A program made the translations under genes and the position numbers. The notes under the pieces are model-generated. The model was not told the origin of the DNA and did no database searches. It saw nothing but the letters and a program-made list of their open reading frames with translations. A stretch of 37,142 nucleotides of DNA from Pseudomonadota bacterium (GTDB lineage: Bacteria > Pseudomonadota > Alphaproteobacteria > Rhizobiales > Xanthobacteraceae), in NCBI GenBank assembly GCA_023435725.1, contig JAEYRD010000177.1:1-37142 (forward strand), in the 5' to 3' direction. Of the stretch, positions 1 through 8,228 are shown in pieces (position 1 is the stretch's first letter; each line of letters opens with the position of its first letter).

Positions 1-87
1 GATCCCATCCCGAACTCGGCCGTTAAACTCTTCAGCGCCAATGGTACTATGGCTTAAGCCCTGGGAGAGTAGGTCGCTGCCAGGCCT
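1..87 (+). rRNA. rrf: 5S ribosomal RNA, 3' part (5' end outside the window)
   Basis: The window opens inside a 5S rRNA: the internal stretch CCCATCCCGAACTCGG and the 3' block GGGAGAGTAGGTCGCTGCCA are typical of alphaproteobacterial 5S RNA. About 30 nt of the 5' end are missing. It is the end of an rRNA operon on the plus strand, so 16S and 23S genes should lie just upstream of the window. The exact 3' end (85-88) is estimated from the position where pairing with the missing 5' strand would stop. Confidence 0.93.
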
Positions 88-130
88 GCCAAGGACAAGG
101 AAGTCTCCTCTTCGATGTTCGAAACCAATA

Positions 131-162
131 CGCCGCCTTCCGGAAACGGAAGGCGGCGTTTT
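131..162 (+). terminator. Rho-independent terminator of the rRNA operon
   Basis: A perfect 12-bp stem, CGCCGCCTTCCG (131-142) and CGGAAGGCGGCG (147-158), encloses a GAAA loop and is followed directly by TTTT. It lies about 45 nt after the 5S end, where an rRNA operon terminator is expected. Confidence 0.9.
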
Positions 163-383
163 GCGTTTGCACGCATCATTGCCGCGCTGGCTGCATCTTT
201 CCGTCACGATACGCGTTCAGCATGTGAAGCGAGCGAGCCGCCGGGCTCGTGGTCGCATCCGATTTGCCGCGCTCTCGTTCAGTTGAAGATGATCAGACGC
301 GAATTCACGGGGCATTCACGTCGACGCCGGTAATCGGGTTCCGTCCCTGAAACCGAGCAATCAAAATATCCGAGGAGACTTCC
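163..383. other. Intergenic region between rRNA terminator and exported protein
   Basis: I see no gene, strong hairpin or convincing promoter here. Short open frames in it lack ribosome binding sites. The leader of the next gene starts somewhere in this stretch and ends with the binding site GAGGAGA at about 372-378. Confidence 0.5.
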
Positions 384-971
384 ATGCCTGCGTTGCTTCG
401 TCCCGCCCTCACCGCGTTCGGCGTCGCGTGCCTTCTGTCCGCAGCATCGCTTGCCTCCTCCGGCGCGGCGTTCGCGCAAGCCAAGCAGGCCGCGCCGGCT
501 CAGCAGGCCGCGCCCGCGCAGACACCGACTCTCAAGCAGATCGCGCTGACCGACAAGCAGCTCGACGGCGTGCTCGCCGCGCAAAAGGACATGGATGCGA
601 TCACCGAGAAGCTTCCCGAGAACGCCGCGCCCGATCAGAAGGTGATCGCACAGCTCGACGCCGTCGCCAAGAAGCACGGCTTCGCCAGCTATGACGAGTA
701 CAGCAACGTCGTCGACAACGTCAGCCTGGTGCTCGGCGGCTTCGATCCCGCGACCAAGAAATATGTCGGCACGGAATCGGTGATCAAGGCGCAGATCGCG
801 CAGGTTCAGGCCGACAAGAAGATGCCGGCCAAGGACAAGAAAGAAGCGCTCGACGAGCTCAACGAAGTGCTGAAGACGCCGGCGCCCCAGGTCGAAAACA
901 AGGGCAACATCGATCTCGTCGGCAAGTACTACGACAAGCTTGTCGCCGCGCTGGGTGACGATCAGAACTGA
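384..971 (+). CDS. Exported hypothetical protein, 195 aa
   Basis: A GAGGAGA binding site lies just before the ATG. The protein begins with a signal peptide: basic start (residues 1-6), hydrophobic core about 10-28, and a likely AFA-Q cleavage near residue 31. A short Ala/Gln/Pro-rich linker follows (about 32-50). The mature part (about 50-195) is charged and predicted helical, with alternating Lys/Asp/Glu and no cysteines, so a periplasmic helical protein is likely. I do not recognise a named domain, although small periplasmic proteins of this make-up are frequent in Bradyrhizobium. It stands alone: the rRNA terminator is upstream and an interspersed repeat follows immediately. The reading frame and start are well supported; the function is unknown. 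Confidence 0.85.
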   Translation: MPALLRPALTAFGVACLLSAASLASSGAAFAQAKQAAPAQQAAPAQTPTLKQIALTDKQLDGVLAAQKDMDAITEKLPENAAPDQKVIAQLDAVAKKHGFASYDEYSNVVDNVSLVLGGFDPATKKYVGTESVIKAQIAQVQADKKMPAKDKKEALDELNEVLKTPAPQVENKGNIDLVGKYYDKLVAALGDDQN

Positions 972-976
972 GCCCC

Positions 977-1150
977 GCTGTCATGCCCCGCCACCGGGTC
1001 TCGCCTTCGGCAAGCCCGATGACAGGCTCCGGCGGGGGCATCCAGTACGCCGCGGCGGATTTGGTGAGAGCGAGCGCTTCAATATGGGCCTCTGGAATAC
1101 TGGATCGGCCGCCCCAGTACGCAAGTGCGCACAAGGCGGGCGATGACAGC
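977..1150. repeat. Interspersed palindromic repeat
   Basis: The element is bounded by near-perfect terminal inverted repeats: GCTGTCATGCCCCGCC at the left and GGCGGGCGATGACAGC at the right (one mismatch or gap). Internal CCAGTACG and TACTGGAT blocks are also inverted. The GTCAT/ATGAC ends and GC-rich arms resemble elements scattered between Bradyrhizobium genes. Short open frames inside it are not genes. Confidence 0.65.
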
Positions 1151-1197
1151 ATTGGAGTGGCGCGAGCTCTGGCCTAAAGCGCGCCGTCGTTAACGCG

Positions 1198-1225
1198 AAA
1201 GCCCCGGAGACATCGCCGGGGCTTT
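1198..1225 (-). terminator. Terminator of the first TRAP binding-protein gene
   Basis: AAAGCCCCGG (1198-1207) pairs perfectly with CCGGGGCTTT (1216-1225) around an 8-nt loop. It lies about 35 nt beyond the stop codon of the minus-strand gene. The symmetrical A/T ends mean it could also stop plus-strand transcription. The equivalent hairpin follows the second TRAP gene. Confidence 0.75.
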
Positions 1226-1258
1226 GGTCGTTTTCAGGCCAGCTCAGCCGTCGTCAGC

Positions 1259-2350
1259 TCAGGTCCGCGTGCGCATCCGCATCATGAAGCTGTCGTAGCT
1301 GAGCTCGGCGACCTGCATCCAGGCGAGCGATTCATTCCGGAAAGCAGACAGGCTCGTGTACAGCTTGTTGAAGTGCGGATTGGTCTTGTTGAGATCCGCG
1401 TAGATCTCGTTCGCGGCATTGTAGCAGGCCTCGAGCACTTCCTGAGGGAACGGCTTCAGGATTGCGCCGGCCACCAGCAGGCGTTTCAGCGCCGGCGGAT
1501 TGACGTAGTCGTATTTGCCGGTGACCCATGTGAACGTATCGCGCGAGGCCATATCGATCACTCCCTGATAGTGCTTCGGCAGCGCGTTCCACTTGTCGAG
1601 ATTCACGATGTTGTGGCCCTGGCCCGTGCCTTCCCACCAGCCCGGATAATAGTAGTACTTCGCGACCTTCACGAAGCCGAGCTTCTCGTCGTCATACGGT
1701 CCGACCCATTCGGCCGCATCGATGGTGCCCTTCTCGAGCGCCGGATAGATGTCGCCACCCGCGATCTGCTGCGGCACGCCGCCGACCCTGGCGATGATCG
1801 TGCCGGCAAAGCCGCCGACGCGGAATTTCAATCCCTTGAAATCCTCCATCGACTTGATCTCTTTCCTGAACCAGCCGCCCATCTGGGCGCCGGTCGATCC
1901 GGTTGGGATCCCGAGCGTGTTGTACTCTTTCAGGAGGTCGTTCAGCATCTCGGTGCCGCCGCCGAACAGCAACCAGGAAATATGTGCCCGCGTGTTCAAT
2001 CCGAACGGCAGCGATGTGCCGAACGTGAAGGCTGGGTTCTTGCCCCAATAATAGTACAGCGCCGTGTTGCCCATCTCGACGGTGCCATTCGACACGGCGT
2101 CGAGCACTTGCAGGCCCGGGACGATTTCGCCGGCAGCGAACGGCTGGATCTGGAATTTGTTGTCGGTGGCCTCGGCGACGCGCTTGCAGAAATATTCGCA
2201 GCCGCCATAGAGCGTATCGAGCGCCTTGGGCCAGCTGGCGGCGAGTCGCCATCTCACTTCCGGCGTCGATTGCGCAATAGCCGGCGCAGCAACTGCTGTG
2301 CTTGCCGCTAAACCGACGCCTGTCACTTTCAGGAATTCACGACGTTTCAT
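1259..2350 (-). CDS. TRAP transporter solute-binding protein (DctP/TakP type), copy 1
   Basis: Periplasmic ligand-binding component of a tripartite ATP-independent transporter. Residues 1-27 form a Tat-type signal (KRREFLK, then a hydrophobic stretch ending AIAQ), shared with many rhizobial TRAP proteins. The DctP fold follows. The conserved basic residue of the family is probably Arg177 (KGLKFRVGG), and the ligand-side motif DAAEWVGPYDDEKLG is at about 211-225, as in keto-acid-binding TakP-like proteins. Length (363 aa) is normal. The binding site GGAGGGA precedes ATG by 6 nt. No DctQ or DctM membrane subunit occurs in the window, so the partner must be encoded elsewhere. A close paralogue with a related leader lies immediately upstream (2681-3769). 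Substrate is inferred only: an organic or keto acid is likely. Confidence 0.93.
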   Translation of the reverse strand: MKRREFLKVTGVGLAASTAVAAPAIAQSTPEVRWRLAASWPKALDTLYGGCEYFCKRVAEATDNKFQIQPFAAGEIVPGLQVLDAVSNGTVEMGNTALYYYWGKNPAFTFGTSLPFGLNTRAHISWLLFGGGTEMLNDLLKEYNTLGIPTGSTGAQMGGWFRKEIKSMEDFKGLKFRVGGFAGTIIARVGGVPQQIAGGDIYPALEKGTIDAAEWVGPYDDEKLGFVKVAKYYYYPGWWEGTGQGHNIVNLDKWNALPKHYQGVIDMASRDTFTWVTGKYDYVNPPALKRLLVAGAILKPFPQEVLEACYNAANEIYADLNKTNPHFNKLYTSLSAFRNESLAWMQVAELSYDSFMMRMRTRT

Positions 2351-2541
2351 GCGTATCCCTCCGTTGTGCCGATTTCTCGACTAAGGGAACGATCTTCGTG
2401 TCGTCTTGGCTTCGCCGATAACCGACGTTGTCTGTGGTGAAGGTGTGAGCGTGTCCGACGGCCCTTCAGGGCTCTTTGTGGATCCCGCGCGTTGCGGCTC
2501 CGGCAGTCAGGATGATCGGTCGCCTTGTGATAATCAAGCGT
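2351..2541 (-). promoter_or_regulatory. Promoter and conserved leader of TRAP copy 1
   Basis: On the minus strand TTGATT (2532-2537), a 17-nt spacer and CATCCT (2509-2514) are repeated at the same distance upstream of copy 2, so they are the best promoter candidate although the -10 is poor. TTGATT is part of CTTG-N7-CAAG, a possible operator. The leader carries a small GCCCTGAAGGGC hairpin (2461-2472) about 110 nt before the ATG, and blocks ACAACGTCGGT and AAGATCGTTCCC that are also present in copy 2. Confidence 0.45.
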
Positions 2542-2614
2542 TGTCGGTGGGCTCGCAGTTGCGAAGCAAAGTCCGGCCGGCCAAGTCAGGCCAGAAACCA
2601 CAGCCAAAACATGC

Positions 2615-2645
2615 AAAGCCCCGGAGATGGCAGCATCTCCGGGGC
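2615..2645 (-). terminator. Terminator of the second TRAP binding-protein gene
   Basis: A perfect 12-bp stem, GCCCCGGAGATG (2618-2629) with CATCTCCGGGGC (2634-2645), has a 4-nt loop. Read on the minus strand it is followed by TTT. It sits about 35 nt past the stop codon of the gene at 2681-3769. Confidence 0.8.
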
Positions 2646-2680
2646 GTCTTCGTCTTTAGTCGAGGGTGACGTTCAGCGTC

Positions 2681-3769
2681 TCACGTCTTGGTCCGCATCC
2701 GCATCATGAAGCTATCGAAGCTCAGCTCGGCAACCTGGAACCACGGCAGTGCCTCGCCGCGGTAGGCAGACAGGCTCGCATACATCTTGCCGAAATGCGG
2801 ATTGGACTTGGAGAGATCGGCATAGATCTCGTTGGCGGCGCCGTAGCAGGCCTCCAGCACCTCCTGCGGGAACGCCTTCAGTATCGCGCCCGCCACCAGC
2901 AGCCGCTTCAACGCCGGCGCGTTGAGCGCATCGTATTTGCCGGTGACCCAGGTGTAGGTGTCGCGCGAGGCTGCGTCGACCGCCGCCTGATAGTGCTTCG
3001 GCAGGGCATTCCACTTCTCTAGATTAAATATGTTATGGCCCTGGCTCGTACCCTCCCACCAGCCGGGATAGTAGTAGTACTTCGCGACCTTCACGAAGCC
3101 GAGCTTCTCGTCGTCATAGGGGCCGACCCACTCGGCCGCGTCGATCGTGCCCTTCTCAAGCGCCGGATAGATGTCGCCGCCGGCGATCTGCTGCGGCACC
3201 GCGCCGAGCTTTGCCATGATCGTGCCGGCAAATCCGCCGATGCGGAATTTCAGGCCCTTGATGTCCTCGATCGACTTGATCTCCTTCCGGAACCAGCCGC
3301 CCATCTGGGCGCCAGTGGAGCCGGTCGGAATGCCGTAGGCGTTGTGCTCCTTCAGCAGGTCGTTGACGAGATCCTGCCCGCCGCCCCACAGCAGCCACGA
3401 GATCTGCTGACGCGTGTTCAGTCCGAAGGGAAGCGCCGTGCCGAACGTGAAGGCAGGGTTCTTGCCCCAGTAATAATAGAGCGCGGTGTTACCCATCTCG
3501 ACCGTGCCGTTCGAGACCGCATCCAGCACCTGAAGGCCCGGGACGATCTCGCCGGCAGCGAAGGGCTGGATCTGGAAGCGGTTGTCGGTGATCTCGGCGA
3601 CGCGTTTGCAGAAATATTCGCAGCCGCCATAGAGCGTATCGAGCGCCTTCGGCCAGCTTGCGGCTAGCCGCCATCTGACTTCGGGCATCGATTGCGCGAC
3701 AGCCGGCGCAGCAACAGCGCTTGCGGCCAGGCCCAAGCCGCCTGCCGTCAGGAATTTACGACGTTCCAT
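2681..3769 (-). CDS. TRAP transporter solute-binding protein (DctP/TakP type), copy 2
   Basis: Paralogue of the neighbouring gene; most of the mature sequence is identical, for example PEVRWRLAASWPKALDTLYG and DAAEWVGPYDDEKLGFVKVA. It has a Tat-like signal (MERRKFL, ending AVAQ at about 26) and 362 residues in all. The frame stays open a further 120 codons upstream, but I start at the MERRKF codon (3769) because GGAGGGA lies at the same spacing as in copy 1 and the Tat signal begins there. Differences cluster in exposed positions (MINDLL/LVNDLL region, C-terminal third), so the two may differ in ligand affinity or expression. The gene has its own leader and terminator, so the pair is probably two units rather than one operon. 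No membrane subunits are nearby. Confidence 0.93.
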   Translation of the reverse strand: MERRKFLTAGGLGLAASAVAAPAVAQSMPEVRWRLAASWPKALDTLYGGCEYFCKRVAEITDNRFQIQPFAAGEIVPGLQVLDAVSNGTVEMGNTALYYYWGKNPAFTFGTALPFGLNTRQQISWLLWGGGQDLVNDLLKEHNAYGIPTGSTGAQMGGWFRKEIKSIEDIKGLKFRIGGFAGTIMAKLGAVPQQIAGGDIYPALEKGTIDAAEWVGPYDDEKLGFVKVAKYYYYPGWWEGTSQGHNIFNLEKWNALPKHYQAAVDAASRDTYTWVTGKYDALNAPALKRLLVAGAILKAFPQEVLEACYGAANEIYADLSKSNPHFGKMYASLSAYRGEALPWFQVAELSFDSFMMRMRTKT

Positions 3770-3962
3770 GCACTTCCCTCCGTTAAGTCGATGCTTCGAC
3801 CGGGGAACGATCTTGGTGTCGTCTTGTCTGCGTCGAGGACCGACGTTGTTTTGTTGAGACTTGTGATGCGTTTCCGAATGGCCCTGAAGGGCTCTTCTTG
3901 TTGGAATTCCGATCATTGCGGTTCCGTCAACAAGGATGACCGGACATCTTGCGATAATCAAG
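3770..3962 (-). promoter_or_regulatory. Promoter and conserved leader of TRAP copy 2
   Basis: TTGATT (3956-3961), 17 nt, then CATCCT (3933-3938) on the minus strand match the arrangement upstream of copy 1. CTTG-N7-CAAG is again present. A GCCCTTCAGGGC hairpin (3881-3892) lies about 112 nt before the ATG, as in copy 1, with compensating changes in its loop. The duplication thus included roughly 190 nt of upstream DNA. Confidence 0.45.
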
Positions 3963-4062
3963 CCTCCTGCCGTCCTCGCAAGCGCGAACGCCGGCCAGAC
4001 GCAAGCCGGGCCCCTCGGCGATCTGCTACTCGATTGGGCAACAGCAAAAGGGAGGCTCGCGC

Positions 4063-5148
4063 ATGACGGGCAAGAAGGTCGTGGTCGCCGGAGCGACCGG
4101 TCTTGTCGGCAGTGCCGCGTTGCGACACTTCGGCACATCGGACCCTTGCGAGGTTGTCGCGCTGTCGCGACGCAAGCCGCGCGACCTCCACGGTGCCCGT
4201 CACGTCCCGGTCGACCTGACCAGCGAAGCCGATTGCCGCCGTGCCGCGGCCGAGCTGCAGGGCGCCACCCACCTGATCTACGCCGCGCTCTACGAGGCGC
4301 CGCAGCTCGTCGATGGCTGGCGCGACCAGCAGCAGATCAGGACCAATGACCTGATGCTGCGCAACCTGATGGGCGCGCTCGAACAGGTCTCGCCGGACCT
4401 CAGGCATGTCGCCCTGCTGCAGGGCACCAAGGCTTACGGCGTACACGTTCGCCCATTGACGGTGCCCGCGCGCGAAGGACGCTCCGAGATGTACGAGCAA
4501 CCCAATTTCTACTGGGCCCAGGAAAACTTCCTGCGCGAGATCCAGGCCGGCAAGGCCTGGCACTGGAGCATCTTGCGGCCGGTGCTGATCGTGGGGCTTG
4601 CCATGGGCGGCGCCATGGATCTGATCCCGCCGCTCGGCGTCTACGCCGCGATGCTGCGCGAGCAGGGCAGGCCGCTCGATTATCCCGGCGGCGCCGCGCG
4701 CGTGTCGCAGGCGGTCGATGTCGATCTGCTGGCGCGCGCGATCGCCTGGTCTGGCGAAGCCAACGCGGCGCAGAACGAAGCCTTCAATGTCACCAATGGC
4801 GACGTCTTCACCTGGGAAAACATCTGGCCCGCGGTGGCCGACGCGCTGGGGATGAAGCCGGGCAAGCCCGTGCCGCTGGCGCTTGCAAGGGAGTTCCCGA
4901 ACTGGGTGGGTCCGTGGGACGCGCTACGGCGCAAGCACAGCCTCGTCTCGCCAGGTCTGGCCGAATTCGTCGGGCTGTCGTTCCAGTACGCCGACTATAG
5001 CATGCGCTATGGCCACACCGATTCCGGTCCGCCCTCGATCGTCTCGACAGTGAAGATCAACCGCGCCGGCTTCACCGAGATGATGGACACCGAGGACATG
5101 TTCCGGAAGTGGTTCAGGCAGGCGAAGCAGGAGCGCCTGCTTCCTTAG
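4063..5148 (+). CDS. PRISE-type SDR family oxidoreductase
   Basis: An extended short-chain dehydrogenase of the PRISE type (relatives of plant progesterone 5-beta-reductase and iridoid synthase), which reduce enones with NAD(P)H. The Rossmann glycine motif GATGLVG is at residues 10-16 and an SRRKP stretch at about 35-39 would suit NADPH. Two signatures of this family are visible: GTKAYG with the catalytic Lys123, and NFYWAQENF with the catalytic Tyr150. Length (361 aa) is typical. GGGAGG lies 8-10 nt before the ATG. It is transcribed divergently from TRAP copy 2, across about 290 nt holding that gene's leader. No pathway neighbours are seen, so the substrate is unknown; an enone or enal is the family-based guess. 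Confidence 0.88.
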   Translation: MTGKKVVVAGATGLVGSAALRHFGTSDPCEVVALSRRKPRDLHGARHVPVDLTSEADCRRAAAELQGATHLIYAALYEAPQLVDGWRDQQQIRTNDLMLRNLMGALEQVSPDLRHVALLQGTKAYGVHVRPLTVPAREGRSEMYEQPNFYWAQENFLREIQAGKAWHWSILRPVLIVGLAMGGAMDLIPPLGVYAAMLREQGRPLDYPGGAARVSQAVDVDLLARAIAWSGEANAAQNEAFNVTNGDVFTWENIWPAVADALGMKPGKPVPLALAREFPNWVGPWDALRRKHSLVSPGLAEFVGLSFQYADYSMRYGHTDSGPPSIVSTVKINRAGFTEMMDTEDMFRKWFRQAKQERLLP

Positions 5149-5494
5149 TTGCTACAACAGCGGCGCGCTCCTTCCCGCAGGCGGAAGAAGGACGCCGAGT
5201 TCGCGGTCCGATCATTGCTGGCCTCCCAAGGACAACGTCAGCCAGCAAGCGTCAACGACGCCCGCTGATTGAATTTCTGCAGGCCGCGAGCAAGCGGCCG
5301 ATTCCTCACTAGTACCAACACCCGCGGGTCCTGGTACGAGCGGAACATTGCCCCTGTTCGACAGAATTTTGGCCGGGCGACCGCAGATTCGCAGAATATT
5401 CAGACTGTCACTCGCCTTGTTCAGCTTCCTGTAAGCATTCGATACCCTGGTTGCGGTATGATGTCGGATCGGCGCCTACTCGATGGAGGAGGCA
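5149..5494. other. Intergenic region, no gene seen
   Basis: No supported coding frame. A weak stem CTTCC/GGAAG at about 5171-5188 could end transcription of the SDR gene. GTACCA (5312-5317) and TGGTAC (5332-5337) form a short inverted repeat of unknown role. The last part carries the strong GGAGGAGG binding site (5485-5492) for the next gene. Confidence 0.5.
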
Positions 5495-5851
5495 ATGAGT
5501 TTCCGAAATCTATTGCTACTTCTGTGCATTCTGCAGGCGAGTGCATCTCCGGCTCTCTCCAAGAGCCCTACTTCCAATGGAGACTCTCCCTGGAATCAGG
5601 GGCACATCGACAGCTTGCCGCCCGACGTTCGCAACTACATCGCGGGGATCTGCAGGGGGGCGCCGGTCGCGCAGCACGACTTCGCGACCTACTTACCCAG
5701 CGAGCGCCGGTGGCGTATAAATCTCGAATATCTTCGATGCGACGGACTCGGCGTCTATCGCCGAGGCAATCAGTGCCTTGACGTGGACTTTATCGAAGTC
5801 GGCTCCCACTTTCGGCTCGCAAGAAAGCAGTATGCGACCTGCGGATTTTGA
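5495..5851 (+). CDS. Small secreted hypothetical protein
   Basis: The start at 5495 is chosen because GGAGGAGG lies immediately before it; an ATG 12 nt earlier would bury that site. The 118-residue product has a clear signal peptide (MSFRNLLLLLCILQASASPA, cleavage near ALS). The mature domain has the motif PPDVRNYIAGICRG, then a central Arg/Tyr-rich part and four cysteines, which suggests disulfide bonding in the periplasm. Proteins with the same IAGICRG...LEYLRCDG pattern are common small hypotheticals in Bradyrhizobium, from memory. Function unknown. Confidence 0.8.
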   Translation: MSFRNLLLLLCILQASASPALSKSPTSNGDSPWNQGHIDSLPPDVRNYIAGICRGAPVAQHDFATYLPSERRWRINLEYLRCDGLGVYRRGNQCLDVDFIEVGSHFRLARKQYATCGF

Positions 5852-6102
5852 GTTGAGAGCCACGGCAAGGTTGTAGATTCACTCCGTCCGGTTTGACGGA
5901 TCATCTCGCGGACACAAGTGCGTCGCCTGGATGCGTCGCGTGTTGATGTCGTCGGGAGAACAGTCCGATCAGCACCGGAAACGTGAGCAAGACACATCAG
6001 CCTTACCAATGCCTGATCGCCGCCGATTGCGAGGCGATTGCGAGCGGGGCCTAACACTATTGGATGTCAGATCGCGGATCACGCCGCCTTCCCAACTACG
6101 GC
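5852..6102. other. Non-coding stretch, possible interspersed repeat or gene remnant
   Basis: Open frames here have no binding sites and unusual composition for this genome. A minus-strand frame near 5850-6000 reads like short junk peptides often predicted between Bradyrhizobium genes, so it may be a repeated sequence, but I cannot confirm this. No hairpin terminator for the small secreted protein is evident. Confidence 0.3.
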
Positions 6103-6115
6103 GCGACGTCGTGCT

Positions 6116-6700
6116 TCAGCTCCGGGGCAAATTCTTTGGAGCTGGTGCTGCCTCGAGAAGAGCCAGAAGCGCGGCACGGCCGTCGCGTCCAACAAAGCCG
6201 AGAAGAATCGCAGCCGCCGCAGTGCGGGCGCGTTGGCTCAAAAGTTGATCCGAAAGCTCGCCCGCCGTCCAGAACGAGAGAACGCCGCGAAAGGCTATCG
6301 CGAGCTGATCGGGAAGTGCAGCCATCGCCAGAGATCGCGTCGCGGGGGCGAGTCCATCTGCTGCGCCCAGCGCCTCGGCCCAATACGCGCTTGAGTCCGA
6401 CGACACCCTGCCGGGTTCGCCGTTCGGCGCGCTGATCGAAGCCATGACGGCGCGATTCACCGCGGGCGCACTCAGCATGACCGTCGCCGCAATATCGCGC
6501 CGATAGCGCGAGCATGATCGCGGCCTTGCTGCCGAACAGGTTGAAGGGCGTCACGAAGCTCATCCCCGCCTCCTCGGCAAGGTCACGCGAAGCCGAGAGG
6601 CCGCCGACGCGCCTGTTCCTCGGCGAGGATGCGCTCGGATTCGTGGCGCAGAAGCTCGAGCAGATGAAGACGGAAACTGCGGCCTGGGATGCGCTCTCGC
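6116..6700 (-). pseudogene. Decayed TetR-family regulator
   Basis: Two minus-strand frames together read as a TetR protein. The HTH part, GLSASRDLAEEAG followed by MSFVTPFNLFGSKAAIMLAL, lies at about 6500-6600, with the family's typical second and third helices (compare SFYTYFGSKEALL). The reading then has to shift frame near 6498-6506 to continue as RDIAATVMLSAP and on through a helical C-terminal domain ending near 6116. A further frame change is needed upstream of about 6600 to recover an N-terminal arm (LLRHESERILAEE). No start codon with a binding site exists for the intact frame. Two independent disruptions argue against a single sequencing error. Its original target is unknown; the gene lies just downstream of the GntR/PhyH/oxidoreductase unit. 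Confidence 0.62.
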
Positions 6701-6768
6701 GCTCGACGAGCTTCGCGCCATGATGGCACAGACGCGGGTCTGTCGAGCCGGAACCGCGACGAGGTGAC

Positions 6769-8082
6769 CTAACCCTCCTTCACGAACGCCGCCTCCATCG
6801 CCTTCCTTGTCCTGATCGTCTCGTTGTCGGCGTCGAGCTCGACGTCGCTCCAGCGTACGATCTCGCCATGGGCGACGTCGTGCTTCAGCTTCAGCCGATG
6901 CGCCAGACCGATCGGCAGCGCGCCAGCCTTCAGGCTCGCGGCCGCCGGCACCAGCTTGCCCCACACGGTGTAGCCGCCTTCGCCGTCCAGCATCTCGCCG
7001 GCGCGCAAGTTGCGTTTGGCTACCGAAGCCACGTCGCCGCGGAAGCCGTAGGGCTGTCCGGTCGGCTCCCCCCGCAGCGCAGCCGAGAGCACCGAGATGT
7101 TCAGCTCGAGCCCGATCAGATGATAGGGCTTGTACATCGCTGCGAAGCGCCCGCTGCCGTCTGTCTTCAAGCCGTATTGCCTGAAGCAGTCGGCGGCATA
7201 GTCGTTTGGCGCCTCCAGCACGACATAGACGCCCCAGCGCAGGTCGCGAAACACCGGCCGGCCGTCGCGCTCGAGCGAAGAGACGACTTCGACGACGCCT
7301 GACCGCTCCAGCACGCCGCCGCGCGATCGCGGCCGCATGATGTGCGGGAGGTCGTCGACGCCGCAGGGTGGGAACAAAAGTCCCTCCGAGGGCACGTCGA
7401 GCCCACAGGCATTGGCGATCGCGGCCATCTCGATCGCCGATTTGGTGCCGTCGAGGAAGGAGTTGAACATCTGCGGGTTCATGCCGGCCGACTGGGCTTC
7501 GCCCGCGGTGAGGCCGTAATGCTGCCAGACGCCATCTGGCGTCACGTCGTGATAGGCCGGCAGATATTTCGTGCCTTTGCCGGCGGCGACCACGCGAAAG
7601 CCTGTGGCGCGCGCCCAGTCCACCATCTCGGCCGTCAGTGCCGGCTGGTCGCCATAGGCGAGCGAATAGACCACCCCCGCCTTGCGCGCTTCCTCGGCGA
7701 GCAGGGGGCCCGCCAGCACGTCGGCTTCGACATTGACCATCACAATGTGCTTGCCGGCCGCGATCGCTGCGCGCGCGTGGCGGATGCCGACCGCCGGATT
7801 GCCGGTCGCCTCCACCACCACATCCATTGCGCCGTCCGCAATCGCGCGGGCACCGTCATCGGTGAAGACGGTCGCGGCGATGCGCGCCTCGTCCCAGCCG
7901 ACGGTGCGGCACGCCTCGCGCGCGCGGTCGCGGTCGATGTCGACGATGACAGGCACTTCCAGCCCCGGCGTGTGCGGCACCTGCGCGAGGAACATCGAGC
8001 CGAATTTGCCGGCGCCGATCAGCGCGACGCGAACGGGTTTGCCGGCCGAAGCGCGGGCTTGGAGGAGGCGGAAGAGGTTCAT
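6769..8082 (-). CDS. NAD(P)-dependent oxidoreductase with C-terminal SAF domain (homoserine-dehydrogenase-like)
   Basis: A 437-residue cytoplasmic enzyme. The N-terminal Rossmann fold (about 17-150) carries GAGKFG at 23-28 and EATGNPAVG in the region that homoserine dehydrogenases use for NAD(P). The central part (KGTKYLPAYHD, LDGTKSAIEMA) belongs to the homoserine-dehydrogenase-like family often labelled SAF-domain or FlgA-like protein. The last ~75 residues (LRAGEMLDGEGGYTVWGKL...LKHDVAHGEIVRWSDVEL) form a SAF domain, as in antifreeze/sialate-synthase/FlgA proteins. I start at the ATG at 8082, which has AGGAC upstream; a TTG 18 nt earlier is less likely. It is downstream of the PhyH and GntR genes on the same strand, so a catabolic dehydrogenase step is inferred. 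The substrate is unknown. Confidence 0.87.
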   Translation of the reverse strand: MNLFRLLQARASAGKPVRVALIGAGKFGSMFLAQVPHTPGLEVPVIVDIDRDRAREACRTVGWDEARIAATVFTDDGARAIADGAMDVVVEATGNPAVGIRHARAAIAAGKHIVMVNVEADVLAGPLLAEEARKAGVVYSLAYGDQPALTAEMVDWARATGFRVVAAGKGTKYLPAYHDVTPDGVWQHYGLTAGEAQSAGMNPQMFNSFLDGTKSAIEMAAIANACGLDVPSEGLLFPPCGVDDLPHIMRPRSRGGVLERSGVVEVVSSLERDGRPVFRDLRWGVYVVLEAPNDYAADCFRQYGLKTDGSGRFAAMYKPYHLIGLELNISVLSAALRGEPTGQPYGFRGDVASVAKRNLRAGEMLDGEGGYTVWGKLVPAAASLKAGALPIGLAHRLKLKHDVAHGEIVRWSDVELDADNETIRTRKAMEAAFVKEG

Positions 8083-8112
8083 GGGGAATGTCCTGCGCAA
8101 CTATCAGTATTC

Positions 8113-8219
8113 GTCATTCCGGGGCGCGACGAAGTCGCGAGACCGGAATCCATTCATCCACCGTCTCTGCGGCCAAATGGATTCCGGGCTCGACGCTTGT
8201 CGCGTCGCCCCGGAATGAC
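8113..8219. repeat. Interspersed palindromic repeat (GTCATTCCGGGG family)
   Basis: The left end GTCATTCCGGGGCG and right end CGCCCCGGAATGAC are inverted copies, with an internal pair ATCCATT...AATGGAT. Closely similar elements occur at 9063-9187 and 22819-22915. It separates the oxidoreductase and dioxygenase genes of one presumed operon, so it may form a strong hairpin in the shared transcript. Confidence 0.8.
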
Positions 8220-8228
8220 AGAGAAAGA

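Noticed and set aside
2522..2541. FNR/FixK-like box (TTGAT-N4-ATCAA) in the TRAP leaders
   Set aside because: The right half reads ACAAG, not ATCAA, in both copies. The shared symmetry is CTTG-N7-CAAG, so an Fnr-type site is not supported.
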